DNA from: Paenibacillus sp. OVF10
Lineage (GTDB): Bacteria; Bacillota; Bacilli; Paenibacillales; Paenibacillaceae
Length of the DNA stretch: 64,000 nt
Direction of reading: 5' to 3'
Assembly (NCBI GenBank): GCA_022836915.1
Contig: CP094668.1
Location: 5,270,001 to 5,334,000, forward strand
The translations under genes and the position numbers were made by a program. Below the pieces are notes generated by a model. That model was not told the DNA's origin. It saw only the letters and a program-made list of their open reading frames with translations, and did not search any database. Shown in pieces: positions 26,431 to 35,281 of the stretch (positions within the stretch are counted from its first letter, which is position 1; every line of letters begins with the position of its first letter).

Positions 26431-27468
26431 TTATTCTTCTACAACACCAAGAGCTTTATTTTTCTCCTTAAAGCGACTGTTATGGGAAGAAACATAAGCC
26501 ACTTTTTCCGCTTCAGGGTCCATGTAAAGCTTTGCACTGTTTACCGCTAGGGCTGCATCAGTAAAAGTACCCGCAATCAGATACAGTTTGCTACCATAAT
26601 CTACAAAGTCACCCGCGGCAAAAACACCAGGAATATTGGTCTGTAATCTCTCCGTTGTAGTGACATGCCATTCGCCAAGATCAAGTCCCCAATCCCGGAT
26701 TGGACCAAAGTCACTCTTCATGCCGTGGTTTACAATGACAGCATCGACTTCAAGCAGTTCAGTTTCACCTGTGTCCACGTGTGAGATGGTCACCTGTTCA
26801 ATCACATCACCACTCATACTATGCAGTGTCTCTACCGCGTAAGGTGTACGAACATCTACAGAGGATTCTCTCATACGCAGTACATTACGCTCCAACCCGC
26901 CAAAGCGGTCACGACGATGCACAACCGTAACTTGCTCTGCCAGAGCTTCCAATTCATTCGCCCAGTCCACAGCAGAGTCGCCTCCACCCGAGATCAGCAC
27001 GCGTTTACCGCGGAATGGTTCTAGTTCCTGCACGGTATAGTGCAGATTGCTAACCTCGTAACGGTCTGCACCTTCAAGCTCCAGCTTGGCCATTTTATAT
27101 ATACCATATCCGATTGCCATAATGACGGTACGTGTCCAGTGTTGCTCACCTGTTGCAGAAGTTAACAGAATTGTGCCATCAGGTTGACGCTCGAATCCTT
27201 CGATCTGTTGTTCAAATACGAGGGTAGGCTCAAAAGTTCTTGCCTGTTCTTCCAATTGTTTGATCAGATCTTCACACAGAATTGGCGTCACACCCCCGAC
27301 ATCCCAGATCATTTTCTCCGGATAAAAGAGCATGCGACCTCCCAATCTGTCACGTGCCTCAATCAACTTGGTCTTCATATCTCGCATGCCGCTATAAAAG
27401 GCAGAGTACATACCCGCAGGGCCACCGCCGATAATGGTTACATCATAAAGTTCCAACTGCTGATTCAT
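26431..27468 (-). CDS. ferredoxin/flavodoxin-NADP+ reductase, YumC/YcgT type
   Basis: 345-residue thioredoxin-reductase-like flavoprotein: FAD site [25 protein letters not shown] site [20 protein letters not shown] and [10 protein letters not shown], second FAD motif [20 protein letters not shown]. The thioredoxin-reductase CxxC is absent, which fits this reductase family. A Fur-box-like site lies 44 bases upstream and the next genes are siderophore-related, so a role in supplying electrons for iron release is likely (B. subtilis ycgT is also Fur-regulated). Confidence 0.85.
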   Translation of the reverse strand: MNQQLELYDVTIIGGGPAGMYSAFYSGMRDMKTKLIEARDRLGGRMLFYPEKMIWDVGGVTPILCEDLIKQLEEQARTFEPTLVFEQQIEGFERQPDGTILLTSATGEQHWTRTVIMAIGYGIYKMAKLELEGADRYEVSNLHYTVQELEPFRGKRVLISGGGDSAVDWANELEALAEQVTVVHRRDRFGGLERNVLRMRESSVDVRTPYAVETLHSMSGDVIEQVTISHVDTGETELLEVDAVIVNHGMKSDFGPIRDWGLDLGEWHVTTTERLQTNIPGVFAAGDFVDYGSKLYLIAGTFTDAALAVNSAKLYMDPEAEKVAYVSSHNSRFKEKNKALGVVEE

Positions 27469-27511
27469 ATTAAAAATACCTCCGTTAATTCGATCCAGAA
27501 CATCGAGTATT

Positions 27512-27532
27512 TGATATCGATTCTCATTATCA
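27512..27532. promoter_or_regulatory. Fur box upstream of the reductase gene
   Basis: TGATATCGATTCTCATTATC plus A fits the inverted TGATAAT-ATTATCA pattern; the right half (CATTATCA) is exact and the left half is imperfect. Confidence 0.65.
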
Positions 27533-27627
27533 CTTAAATCCTAGTGTAATGGTAATCTTATCAAAATACAATGGCTAAAAAACAAACATTTCTTGTACAA
27601 AAATTCTACGAACACATCTGTTCTTTA

Positions 27628-28650
27628 CTATTGCGCTCTTGGAGCCGCCAACAGCTTTTCAACGACAAAATCAAGTTGTTTATTAATTGAATAGATATCC
27701 GAATAGTAGAAGAAATCAAAATCAATCTCAATTAGGCGACCTTCTTTAACAGCCGGGATGCTACTCCATATTGGATCATCCGTAAGGTTATCTGCCCCTT
27801 CATACACCGAACGAAACACGTAGTCACCGATATATTCAGGCAGTACTTCCATGGATAGATTGGAGCCTCCAGCTTCCGAAACTACATCAATTTTCTTTTG
27901 TACCACTTCAGGTGCTTTCATCCCCAAGTATTCATATAGTGCCTGAGATCCTCGGCCATATTGCTTGCTCTCTACAACGACCATACCTTTCAAACCGCCC
28001 TCAACAATGGAAACCGTTTTGTCCAATATGCCTGCATCTGCTAGTGTTTGCTTACTCTCTTCGACTTTGCTATTGAGATTATTGATTAATGTCTCAGCTT
28101 CCTGCTCTTTGCCAAAAATACTCGCTATACTCTGGAGTCTTTCTTCTGTTGTCATTTTCTCGTATGGAATATATACCGTAGGTGCGATATCCTTTAACAA
28201 CGTATACGTCTCTTCTGAAGGAACAATGATCAGATCCGGATCAAGGTCAATGACAGCTTCAGGATTCGGTTCGAACCAGGTGCCTAGTGAATTTACACCT
28301 TCAAGCTCACTCTTGTAGGCAGCCCCGTTGAATACTTCAGATGTAGCAATTGGCTTAATTCCAAGCGCAACGACGTCTCCCTGGAGATATAGTACAACAA
28401 CCCGTTTAGGATTTGCTGGAACAACTACGTCACCCTTAACCGTGGAGACCGTGCGTGTTTCATTGTCTTTGTTCGTCTGGCTTCCTGTGTCTGATGATAC
28501 TGCCGTACTGCTGTTATTGTTGGAACTGGCACCCGTTCCTTCGCCAGCTGCTGGTGTTGTTGCTGTACCTGAAGAGCAGGCTGCGAGGAGCATCGTTATG
28601 CTCAATAATGCAACCATAATCATACTGGAACTTGTTTTTCTTCTTTTCAT
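27628..28650 (-). CDS. iron-siderophore ABC transporter substrate-binding lipoprotein (copy 1, nested frame)
   Basis: Internal ATG at 28650, 9 bases after GGAGGG. 340 residues: lipoprotein signal MKRRKTSSSMIMVALLSITM with lipobox LLAAC (Cys25), an S/T/N/G-rich linker, then a FecB/FeuA-type binding domain (VVVPANPKRVVVLYLQGDVV, DLIIVPSEETYTLLKDIAPT, GRGSQALYEYLGMKAPE). It would capture ferric siderophore outside the membrane. It has its own Fur box (28676-28696), so it is probably expressed as a separate lipoprotein as well. No permease or ATPase gene is adjacent. Confidence 0.8.
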   Translation of the reverse strand: MKRRKTSSSMIMVALLSITMLLAACSSGTATTPAAGEGTGASSNNNSSTAVSSDTGSQTNKDNETRTVSTVKGDVVVPANPKRVVVLYLQGDVVALGIKPIATSEVFNGAAYKSELEGVNSLGTWFEPNPEAVIDLDPDLIIVPSEETYTLLKDIAPTVYIPYEKMTTEERLQSIASIFGKEQEAETLINNLNSKVEESKQTLADAGILDKTVSIVEGGLKGMVVVESKQYGRGSQALYEYLGMKAPEVVQKKIDVVSEAGGSNLSMEVLPEYIGDYVFRSVYEGADNLTDDPIWSSIPAVKEGRLIEIDFDFFYYSDIYSINKQLDFVVEKLLAAPRAQ

Positions 28651-29604
28651 TGGTGTAGACCCTCCGTCTATATATTGATAATGATTCTCATAATCAATAT
28701 ATCCCGACTTCCATCTTCGGCCAATGGACGATTCAGAGATTACCAATGGACGATCCTCTGTTCTCGCTTCTTCTCTCATCTTTCGTTGATACTGTATCGG
28801 AGAGATCCCCACATGTTTTTTGAAGATACGACTAAAATAATACACATCCGAATAACCCACTTCTGCTGCAATTTCACTCAGCGTTGCATCAGATCGGACA
28901 AGCAGATTGCGAGCCTTAGCGATTCGGGTCTGAATTAAATAATCAATGGGACTGTGACCCGTCTGTCGTTTGAATTGCATGGATAAATGACGGGAGCTGT
29001 AGTTGAATTGTTCAGCCAGGAAATCAAGCGTGACCTGTTCCCTATAATGGTTCTGTATATAACGAAGTGTTTGTTTCACCGGGTCAGCAAGCTCTGTTTT
29101 GATCTCCTGCTCTGCCAACTGAACCATCATTTCATGAATGAATTGGTAAAATAAACTTTTGGTATGAAGCAGATCCAGACTCCCAGATTGAATCCATGCA
29201 CCCTCAAGCTCATCAAGGTAACGTAACAACCCCAGCGGACTGCCCGGTGCAAATCCATATTGCAAAGAGAACGGCGCAACTTCCGGCTGTGCCAATAACC
29301 ACTTTTTACGAGAACTAGGAAAGGCAAGGAATGCTCTGTAATAGAGCAGAATATATTCGAAATCTTCGTTGGTTTGGATATCCAGTGAAGATCCTTTCGC
29401 CCCATGAAGCATGTAAAACCGCTCTGCCTTGTATGTTTGTCCATCCAACTGAAGCACAGCCGATCCTCGAATCGTATATATAAAACCATTTGCCGGAAGT
29501 ATGTAGGAACTCATTTGTGCCCCTGCCTCCATAACGATTCGGCGTATATCCAGAACCTTAACAGCGGCATGATTCCAGCATTTCATCTGTTCGTCTAATT
29601 GCAT
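27628..29604 (-). CDS. AraC-family regulator in frame with a siderophore-binding lipoprotein (copy 1)
   Basis: One 658-codon frame. Residues 1-318 are an AraC regulator: sensor domain (NGFIYTIRGSAVLQLDG), then helix-turn-helix pairs (VTLDFLAEQFNYSSRHLSMQ; LSEIAAEVGYSDVYYFSRIF). Without a stop the frame passes through IDYENHYQYIDGGSTP, which is encoded by a Fur box and a GGAGGG ribosome site, into a complete lipoprotein starting at 28650. B. subtilis Btr (YbbB) is a known AraC plus bacillibactin-binding fusion, but it lacks an export signal. The ORF could make a fusion, or the stop may have been lost. ATG at 29604 follows GGAGAG. Confidence 0.75.
   Translation of the reverse strand: MQLDEQMKCWNHAAVKVLDIRRIVMEAGAQMSSYILPANGFIYTIRGSAVLQLDGQTYKAERFYMLHGAKGSSLDIQTNEDFEYILLYYRAFLAFPSSRKKWLLAQPEVAPFSLQYGFAPGSPLGLLRYLDELEGAWIQSGSLDLLHTKSLFYQFIHEMMVQLAEQEIKTELADPVKQTLRYIQNHYREQVTLDFLAEQFNYSSRHLSMQFKRQTGHSPIDYLIQTRIAKARNLLVRSDATLSEIAAEVGYSDVYYFSRIFKKHVGISPIQYQRKMREEARTEDRPLVISESSIGRRWKSGYIDYENHYQYIDGGSTPMKRRKTSSSMIMVALLSITMLLAACSSGTATTPAAGEGTGASSNNNSSTAVSSDTGSQTNKDNETRTVSTVKGDVVVPANPKRVVVLYLQGDVVALGIKPIATSEVFNGAAYKSELEGVNSLGTWFEPNPEAVIDLDPDLIIVPSEETYTLLKDIAPTVYIPYEKMTTEERLQSIASIFGKEQEAETLINNLNSKVEESKQTLADAGILDKTVSIVEGGLKGMVVVESKQYGRGSQALYEYLGMKAPEVVQKKIDVVSEAGGSNLSMEVLPEYIGDYVFRSVYEGADNLTDDPIWSSIPAVKEGRLIEIDFDFFYYSDIYSINKQLDFVVEKLLAAPRAQ
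28676..28696. promoter_or_regulatory. Fur box inside the AraC/lipoprotein frame (copy 1)
   Basis: TGATAATGATTCTCATAATC plus A is an almost perfect inverted repeat, 26 bases before the internal lipoprotein ATG. A weak sigma-A pair TTGGCC-N17-TATATT on the minus strand lies just upstream. Confidence 0.75.
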
Positions 29605-29720
29605 CGATTACTCTCCAATCCCAACCTCACCCGGAATAAAGGCCTTACAAGGTCATCATTCTGCCACACATCCGATAACATATGCGTAGCAGAGGTTCAC
29701 TAATGTACCTATATTATAAA

Positions 29721-29741
29721 TGATAATAATTTTCATTATCA
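29721..29741. promoter_or_regulatory. Fur box upstream of AraC/lipoprotein copy 1
   Basis: TGATAATAATTTTCATTATC plus A, an inverted repeat of TGATAAT type, about 117 bases before the ATG at 29604. Confidence 0.7.
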
Positions 29742-29792
29742 ACTGTAATTTAGAGTGGAATTGGATTTCATCTCATCCATCACTTGTTACGC

Positions 29793-30797
29793 TTATTTTG
29801 GTTCAGAAATCTTCGTAAACCACGCGGCCAATTCCTCTGTTTGATCCAATGTTGCAATCGGGTCAAAGTACCATGAACGATCCGGGCTCCAGATAAACAC
29901 ACGATCATTTTTAACCGCATCCAGTGAACTCCAGACCGGTTTCGATTTCAACTCTTCCAGGGTCAGATTATCTGCTGTTAGAATGATGTAGTCTCCGGCA
30001 AATTCAGGAATCGCTTCCGATGAAACTTCAACCAGTTGATCCTTCATTAAAATCTCTTTTTTATCTGCAGGAGGATTCAAACCAAGCGCGCTATAGACTG
30101 CCTGACCTCCCCGACCAAAATTATCACCAAAGGCCAACGGTGCTTTATCATAGAACTGCATGACCGACACCTCGGCCTGCGAATCAATCGCCTCATGAAC
30201 GCGCTTCTTGGCATCTGCAATTCTTGCGTCATAATCGGCTAACCATGCCTCAGATTCTTTTTCTTTATTTAGCACTTCACCGAAATAGGCAATTTCTTCG
30301 TGGGTGTTTTTCAATTCACCATAAGGTACAACCAAGGTAGGTGCAATTTTGCTAAAGGAATCAAATAAATCAGGATTACCTGTCACAATGAGATCCGGTT
30401 CAAGTTCCAACACCTTTTCGAGAGAAATGGTTTCATATTCGCCAATATTTTGCACACCATCAAGTGATTCGATAAAATAAGGATTTTTCAGGTTCATCTC
30501 CGGTGTACCCACAGGTTTGATTCCCAGGGCGATCAGACTTCCCAAATACAAGTCAACCACAATCCGTTTAGGTTCAGCAGGGATTGTAATATCTCCCTTC
30601 ACCGTTGAAATTGTACGTGGTTCAGATGTTTTGGTTTGATTATCCGCTGTTACTGTGTTTGTGGAACTTGATGCACTTTTGCTTCCCGATGCATCCCCGC
30701 TTGAATTGCTGGCAACACCTGTAGAGCAGGCACTCAGCAGTAACGTAAGACTTAATAGAATACTAAGCAACATTCCCGTTCTTGTCTGTCTGTTCAT
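29793..30797 (-). CDS. iron-siderophore ABC transporter substrate-binding lipoprotein (copy 2, nested frame)
   Basis: Internal ATG at 30797 after GGAGGG. 334 residues: signal MNRQTRTGMLLSILLSLTLL with lipobox LLSAC (Cys24), S/T-rich linker, then a FecB-type domain (ITIPAEPKRIVVDLYLGSLI, DLIVTGNPDLFDSFSKIAPT, GRGGQAVYSALGLNPP). It resembles the copy 1 lipoprotein but is clearly diverged, so the two probably bind different ferric siderophores. The permease partner is not in the window. Confidence 0.8.
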   Translation of the reverse strand: MNRQTRTGMLLSILLSLTLLLSACSTGVASNSSGDASGSKSASSSTNTVTADNQTKTSEPRTISTVKGDITIPAEPKRIVVDLYLGSLIALGIKPVGTPEMNLKNPYFIESLDGVQNIGEYETISLEKVLELEPDLIVTGNPDLFDSFSKIAPTLVVPYGELKNTHEEIAYFGEVLNKEKESEAWLADYDARIADAKKRVHEAIDSQAEVSVMQFYDKAPLAFGDNFGRGGQAVYSALGLNPPADKKEILMKDQLVEVSSEAIPEFAGDYIILTADNLTLEELKSKPVWSSLDAVKNDRVFIWSPDRSWYFDPIATLDQTEELAAWFTKISEPK

Positions 30798-31754
30798 ATT
30801 TATTGACCCTCCGTGTTTATATTGATAATGATTATCACCATCAGTATAAACATACCTTTCACTTCCACCTCTGAAAATGTCATTTCGCGCCACACCTGAT
30901 GTCAGATCAGGCCAATTTAGGGGTGCTGAGGTCTTTTCTTTAAATTGCAGAGGAGAAAGACCTGTATGTTTCTTGAACAAACGCCCCAAATAATATCCAT
31001 CCGGATAACCGATTCCTACGGCGATCTCATCCAACGTGGCGTCCGTTTGCAGCAACATCTCCTTGGCTTTGAACAAACGAAACTGAATCAGATAATCGAT
31101 GGGACTGGTTCCAGTCGACTGTTTGAACTTGCGTGACAAACTTCTTGGGCTGGTGCCGATCATTTCTGCCAAAACATGAAGTGTAAGTGGCTGGGTGTAG
31201 GAAGACTCTACAATTTCAATGACTTTGCTGACCTGATCCTTGATACTTGGATAACGATTGGATATACGAGGAATCTGTGATGAGATCTGCTCCACAAATG
31301 CATAGAACAAACTCTTGGCCTGAAAGTGCTGGATAGGGTTCTTTTGATCCCACAAAAAGTGCATCTGTTTCAATTGCTCATATAGAATGGTTGGCATATC
31401 GGGGGTAAAGCCATAGTTCATTTGGAACGGATTGATACGCTCCATTAACCTTCCCAGATCGTTTCTCCCTCCACTAGGCAGGTTTGCTTTGTACATCAAG
31501 TAATATAGGCGCAATCCGGATTCACCTGCTTGAATCACCAACTTACTCCCTTTTCCCCCATGGAAAATATAAAAGCGACTCACTTCATATGTTTGGTTGT
31601 CAATCGTTACTTCAGCGTCACCCTGAATGGTGAGTACAAAGGTACTTGTCGGAAATTTGTATTTCATCTTTTCATATGCCTCTAATTCCATGTAACGGAT
31701 ATCTGTTATGCTCACCGCAGCATAGTTCCAGAGGATATAATAATCATTCCACAT
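29793..31754 (-). CDS. AraC-family regulator in frame with a siderophore-binding lipoprotein (copy 2)
   Basis: Same layout as copy 1. About 653 codons from the ATG at 31754 (MWNDYYILWNY): AraC part (LTLHVLAEMIGTSPRSLSRK; LDEIAVGIGYPDGYYLGRLF), then TDGDNHYQYKHGGSIN, encoded by a Fur box and GGAGGG, then a lipoprotein beginning at 30797. The AraC part is again about 319 codons. Caution: at the C run 30920-30923 one extra C would create a TGA five codons later, giving a normal separate AraC protein; that error type is common in this window. The frame is open to 31823, but that region overlaps a Fur box. Confidence 0.72.
   Translation of the reverse strand: MWNDYYILWNYAAVSITDIRYMELEAYEKMKYKFPTSTFVLTIQGDAEVTIDNQTYEVSRFYIFHGGKGSKLVIQAGESGLRLYYLMYKANLPSGGRNDLGRLMERINPFQMNYGFTPDMPTILYEQLKQMHFLWDQKNPIQHFQAKSLFYAFVEQISSQIPRISNRYPSIKDQVSKVIEIVESSYTQPLTLHVLAEMIGTSPRSLSRKFKQSTGTSPIDYLIQFRLFKAKEMLLQTDATLDEIAVGIGYPDGYYLGRLFKKHTGLSPLQFKEKTSAPLNWPDLTSGVARNDIFRGGSERYVYTDGDNHYQYKHGGSINMNRQTRTGMLLSILLSLTLLLSACSTGVASNSSGDASGSKSASSSTNTVTADNQTKTSEPRTISTVKGDITIPAEPKRIVVDLYLGSLIALGIKPVGTPEMNLKNPYFIESLDGVQNIGEYETISLEKVLELEPDLIVTGNPDLFDSFSKIAPTLVVPYGELKNTHEEIAYFGEVLNKEKESEAWLADYDARIADAKKRVHEAIDSQAEVSVMQFYDKAPLAFGDNFGRGGQAVYSALGLNPPADKKEILMKDQLVEVSSEAIPEFAGDYIILTADNLTLEELKSKPVWSSLDAVKNDRVFIWSPDRSWYFDPIATLDQTEELAAWFTKISEPK
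30823..30837. promoter_or_regulatory. consensus Fur box inside the AraC/lipoprotein frame (copy 2)
   Basis: TGATAATGATTATCA, an exact 7-1-7 inverted repeat, 25 bases before the internal lipoprotein ATG at 30797. Confidence 0.85.
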
Positions 31755-31807
31755 TTTACTAACCCATCTCCGTCTACATAAATTGTGTCTGTACTCTACG
31801 CACTTAT

Positions 31808-31822
31808 TGATAACCATTATCA
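31808..31822. promoter_or_regulatory. Fur box upstream of AraC/lipoprotein copy 2
   Basis: TGATAACCATTATCA, a 7-1-7 inverted repeat with one mismatch, 53 bases before the ATG at 31754. Confidence 0.75.
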
Positions 31823-31958
31823 ATTATTATGATGAAGTACGCAATACAACCGATGTAAATGAATCCATTCAGACAAAAAAAGAGCTATTCAAATCCTTCT
31901 CTTAACATCCGATATATGTAAATAGAACCATGATAAAGAAAGAAGGAGAACAGAGGAT

Positions 31959-32771
31959 ATGAATTCAATCTCATCTGCAACCAAAAGCAGTTTCACTCCC
32001 GGGAATCAGGTCTCCAGTCGGGATAAAGAAATTCAGGGACTCATGCAGCAGAAGATCCGGCTCAATGAAGAAATGCAAGGTGTAAAAACCAATGACGAGT
32101 TGGATACCAAAACCAAGGCTCAGCGAATTAAATCCTTAACAAGCTCCATATCACAGATCGATAGCCAGATTGCCCAAATTAAAGCTGAAGAATTGCAAGA
32201 AAAGAACAAATTAAGACAGCCCGAAAAGACTCAACAGCAACAACCCCAACCAACCGACGAGACACAAGCCCCTTCACTGGATCACCTGATCAAACATAGT
32301 CAGACTTATGATCAATTGGGTAAGCTGGTCGGCTTGCGTGATCGCATGCAGGGCTCCATTCAGACCACTGAAGGAGAGACGCGATTCGACCGACTCGTCC
32401 TGGAGATTAATCCTCCTACAAATGATCTCGATCTCGGCAAATCAATGATGTTGGAAAACTCAGAGCGCACCGTCTTTCAGGCAAAACGAGAGGTTGTTCA
32501 GGACATCAATTCTCAGCTCAGCAAGGTCAATCAAAAGATTGGGGATTTGGTGAAAGAGATCCATCAGCCCGCACCTAAAGAGGCAGCACAAACTCCTATC
32601 TCTGCAACATCTGGAGAAGAAGATCAGGAAATAAACGAAGGAAAGAAAACGGAAAGTAAAGAGAATCCATCAGATGGCGGAACCACAGACCAGAAATCCG
32701 GAAACGGCCCGCAAACTCCGGCTTCTGCATCTCCTGCTGCTTCATATCCATCCGTCGATATTCGAATCTGA
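31959..32771 (+). CDS. coiled-coil protein, possibly FlxA-like
   Basis: 270 residues, hydrophilic, no signal peptide or membrane helix. Residues 20-85 are a strong coiled coil ([40 protein letters not shown]), then a Q/P-rich linker, a second helical region (125-200) and a low-complexity S/T/P/G tail. The first coiled coil resembles FlxA-like proteins, but I am not certain. ATG at 31959 follows AAGGAGAACAGAGG. It has its own terminator. Confidence 0.65.
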   Translation: MNSISSATKSSFTPGNQVSSRDKEIQGLMQQKIRLNEEMQGVKTNDELDTKTKAQRIKSLTSSISQIDSQIAQIKAEELQEKNKLRQPEKTQQQQPQPTDETQAPSLDHLIKHSQTYDQLGKLVGLRDRMQGSIQTTEGETRFDRLVLEINPPTNDLDLGKSMMLENSERTVFQAKREVVQDINSQLSKVNQKIGDLVKEIHQPAPKEAAQTPISATSGEEDQEINEGKKTESKENPSDGGTTDQKSGNGPQTPASASPAASYPSVDIRI

Positions 32772-32861
32772 GTACCCTTTGCTCAAACATACTTATATGT
32801 ATACATAATGAGGTTGAAGTGTTTTCACAACACAGCACTCGACTCGCATCCATTGATAGAA

Positions 32862-32908
32862 AAACCGCTATTACAGGTGACTAACTCCTGATAAGTAGCG
32901 GTTTTTTC
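32862..32908 (+). terminator. terminator of the coiled-coil gene
   Basis: AAACCGCTA ... TAGCGGTTT stem with TTTTTTCTT after it. Confidence 0.85.
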
Positions 32909-32957
32909 TTGTATCTTTAACGTAAGTAGTTGTAGCTACTATGAGTATTTCTTATGT

Positions 32958-33913
32958 CTAACACGGAGTAATGGCGGTATCATTTGCACAGATGATGCTG
33001 CCGGCAATCGCTTTACAACCTTTTTTGATCCGTGTGGCCTCATCAATAATCTGATCTATGTTTTCATATTTTTGCTTGCTGTTGGTTACAACGGCGATAG
33101 ATACCGACACGAGAGGGATCGGCCGATTCAGCCCGGAACGTCCTTCCCCAGAACATATTGATTATGCCAATCATGTTCGTTGTAAAATATCTTTTTCATT
33201 TCCTCAAAACCTGAGATGACTTCCTCACTAATATGTTTGTAATCATGGTGATTCAGGATTGTAATAAAATCATCACCACCAATATGTCCAAGAAACGCTT
33301 CAGGAAGAACAAATAGCTTGCGAAGCAAGTTAGCTGTCGCCTGAATAAGCTGATCCCCCATTTTGAAGCCGTAGCTATCATTGTAGGATTTGAATTGATC
33401 GAGATCAACGTACAGTACGCTAAAATGGTCCATCTGAAGAGCCTGAGACAGCCTTTCATTTATGATATGGTTCCCTGGAAGCCCTGTCAGCGGGTTCATA
33501 AAAATCGCCATTTCAGCCCGTACATCAGCAACAGCAAGCAGCAAACGGCGAATACTCACAGCTCCAAAGAAACTTTCCCCTGACGTGACCAACACAAGAT
33601 CATATATTTCCCCTTCATCTCGGTCCATGGCTAGAACACTGACATCTGTAATCTGTTCCGAATAATCCACGACCAGTGCCTGCGTGTTCATCACCAGTTC
33701 TACAGGACGTCCCATATACAGATTATAGCCATACTGGGTGCCAATCTGCTGAAAGAATCGGGGCCGCATCATTAATGACACACCCTTCTCCCCCATAACA
33801 GCTATACCTTCCAAACTAGGATTGGACTTGAAAAGATGATAGACGATATCACATTTTGTATCAGATTGTACTACAGGAATCGGTTCAGCAATCTTGCCTA
33901 TTTGCGTAAACAT
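32958..33913 (-). CDS. CBS-domain GGDEF protein (frameshifted in this sequence)
   Basis: About 318 residues after repair. N-terminal CBS-like pair (10-130: GIAVMGEKGVSLMMRPRFFQ, LVTSGESFFGAVSIRRLLLA), then a GGDEF domain (NPLTGLPGNHIINERL, LYVDLDQFKSYNDSYGFKMG, GHIGGDDFITIL). The signature is GGDDF rather than GGDEF, so diguanylate cyclase activity is possible but not certain. The frame breaks at the G run 33146-33149; one more G gives VLGEGRSGLNRPIPLVSVSI and a stop at 32958. Confidence 0.82.
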
Positions 33914-34082
33914 ACTATTCTACTCCTCTGTTCGTAGCATCTAATCCGTACTTTTCAAATATATATGTAGGTCTTTGTCAATGGTCACATCGTACCACTT
34001 TCTACTTGAAAAAGCGTTAACTGAAAGTAAAAGTTTATGAAATAAAATTTTTATCCCTATGTTCTGTGTTATTTCGTTATGC

Positions 34083-34132
34083 AAAAATACCGTCATTTAC
34101 TGGATATCTTAAATCCAATAATTGACGGTATT
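34083..34132 (-). terminator. terminator of spo0A, within a 346-base gene-free stretch
   Basis: Minus strand AATACCGTCA ... TGACGGTATT with inner GGATTT/AAATCC pairing and a following T run. The stretch 33914-34259 otherwise shows only the AT-rich upstream region of the GGDEF gene. Confidence 0.8.
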
Positions 34133-34259
34133 CGTTGGCATATATTACAGAAGTTTATCGACCTGAAATGAACGAATTCAGACATTGACCCCAAAATTCA
34201 TTTGGCTAGAATCTAATCTGAATCCAAAATTTCTTCTCCAATCATTACTCCTGACCCTT

Positions 34260-35066
34260 TCAGCTTACCTTATGCTCAATTCTCAGCTTGTCAGCAACCA
34301 TCGCAATGAACTCACTATTTGTTGGTTTCGACTTACTGATGTTGATCGTGTAACCAAACAAGTGACTGATGCTGTCGATGTTACCGCGAGTCCATGCCAC
34401 TTCAATGGCATGACGAATCGCACGTTCGACGCGGGACGGCGTCGTTTTGAATTTTTCGGCAATCGCCGGATACAGTGTTTTGGTGATGGCTCCCAAAATT
34501 TCGATATTGTTATACACCATCGTAATGGCTTCGCGCAAATACTGATATCCCTTAATATGCGCAGGTACACCGATTTCATGTATGATGGACGTAATGCTTG
34601 CATCCAGATTTTTGTGTTTGCCCATTGGCACAACATTGGATTTCATGAACATGGATGAACCGCTGCTTGTGGACATCGCGGTCTGTGTTCCAACCAGTTG
34701 ACGCACACGATTCGCAAGCACTTCCATGTCAAATGGCTTGAGAATATAATAAGAAGCTCCGAGTTGCACGGCACGCTGTGTGATATTCTCTTGTCCGAAT
34801 GCCGTAAGCATAATGACTTTAGGCTGTGGAGACAGGTTCAGGTTGCGCAAGCGCTCAAGCACACCCAGACCGTCCAGATGCGGCATGATAATATCCAGAA
34901 TCAATACATCCGGCACATCCCGAGTTTGCTCCAGCAATTGCAGTACTTCTTCTCCATTGTATGCAATACCGGTTACTTCCATATCTTCCTGCTCAGATAT
35001 ATATTCGGCAAGCAAATTCGTAAATTCACGATTATCATCGGCCAGCAATACCTCAATTTTTTGCAA
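34260..35066 (-). CDS. spo0A: Spo0A, master regulator of sporulation
   Basis: Response regulator at the end of the sporulation phosphorelay. 268 residues: receiver domain with acidic pair ADDN (10-12), phosphorylated Asp58 ([13 protein letters not shown]), conserved Thr (VIMLTAFGQ) and Lys (YYILKPFD), then the DNA-binding effector domain ([41 protein letters not shown]). The frame is open to 35105, but the TTG at 35066, 8 bases after AAAGGAGG, gives the family start ([11 protein letters not shown]). It follows spoIVB, as in B. subtilis. Confidence 0.95.
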   Translation of the reverse strand: MQKIEVLLADDNREFTNLLAEYISEQEDMEVTGIAYNGEEVLQLLEQTRDVPDVLILDIIMPHLDGLGVLERLRNLNLSPQPKVIMLTAFGQENITQRAVQLGASYYILKPFDMEVLANRVRQLVGTQTAMSTSSGSSMFMKSNVVPMGKHKNLDASITSIIHEIGVPAHIKGYQYLREAITMVYNNIEILGAITKTLYPAIAEKFKTTPSRVERAIRHAIEVAWTRGNIDSISHLFGYTINISKSKPTNSEFIAMVADKLRIEHKVS

Positions 35067-35123
35067 AACGGTATCCTCCTTTAAATTAAACATCGTTTCG
35101 TACATTTCCTTACAGGTTAAATT

Positions 35124-35240
35124 TTCGACACAGCAAGTTAAATTCCTCCTGTCGAAAATTATTTTTCTTTATTTTTTTTCTTGATCCTATATAATAAATA
35201 ATTTATTTCATTATCCGATATATTATGTTTGCTTTCGACA
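35124..35240. promoter_or_regulatory. three Spo0A boxes upstream of spo0A
   Basis: Exact TGTCGAA heptamers occur at 35150-35156 (plus) and as TTCGACA at 35124-35130 and 35234-35240 (minus). This fits autoregulation by Spo0A~P, known in B. subtilis. No clear sigma-H promoter could be assigned between them. Confidence 0.7.
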
Positions 35241-35281
35241 AAAAAGAACCTCAGGGCTGTTTAACCAGCCTTGAGGTTCTT
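35240..35281 (-). terminator. terminator overlapping the 3' end of spoIVB
   Basis: AAGAACCTCAGGGCTG (35244-35259) pairs with CAGCCTTGAGGTTCTT (35266-35281); minus-strand T run follows. The spoIVB stop codon lies in the loop. The T run merges with a Spo0A box at 35234-35240. Confidence 0.9.

Noticed and set aside
31860-31958. Possible extra small gene before the coiled-coil protein
   Set aside because: Only short, unconserved frames; the region is AT-rich upstream sequence with a good ribosome site for the gene at 31959.
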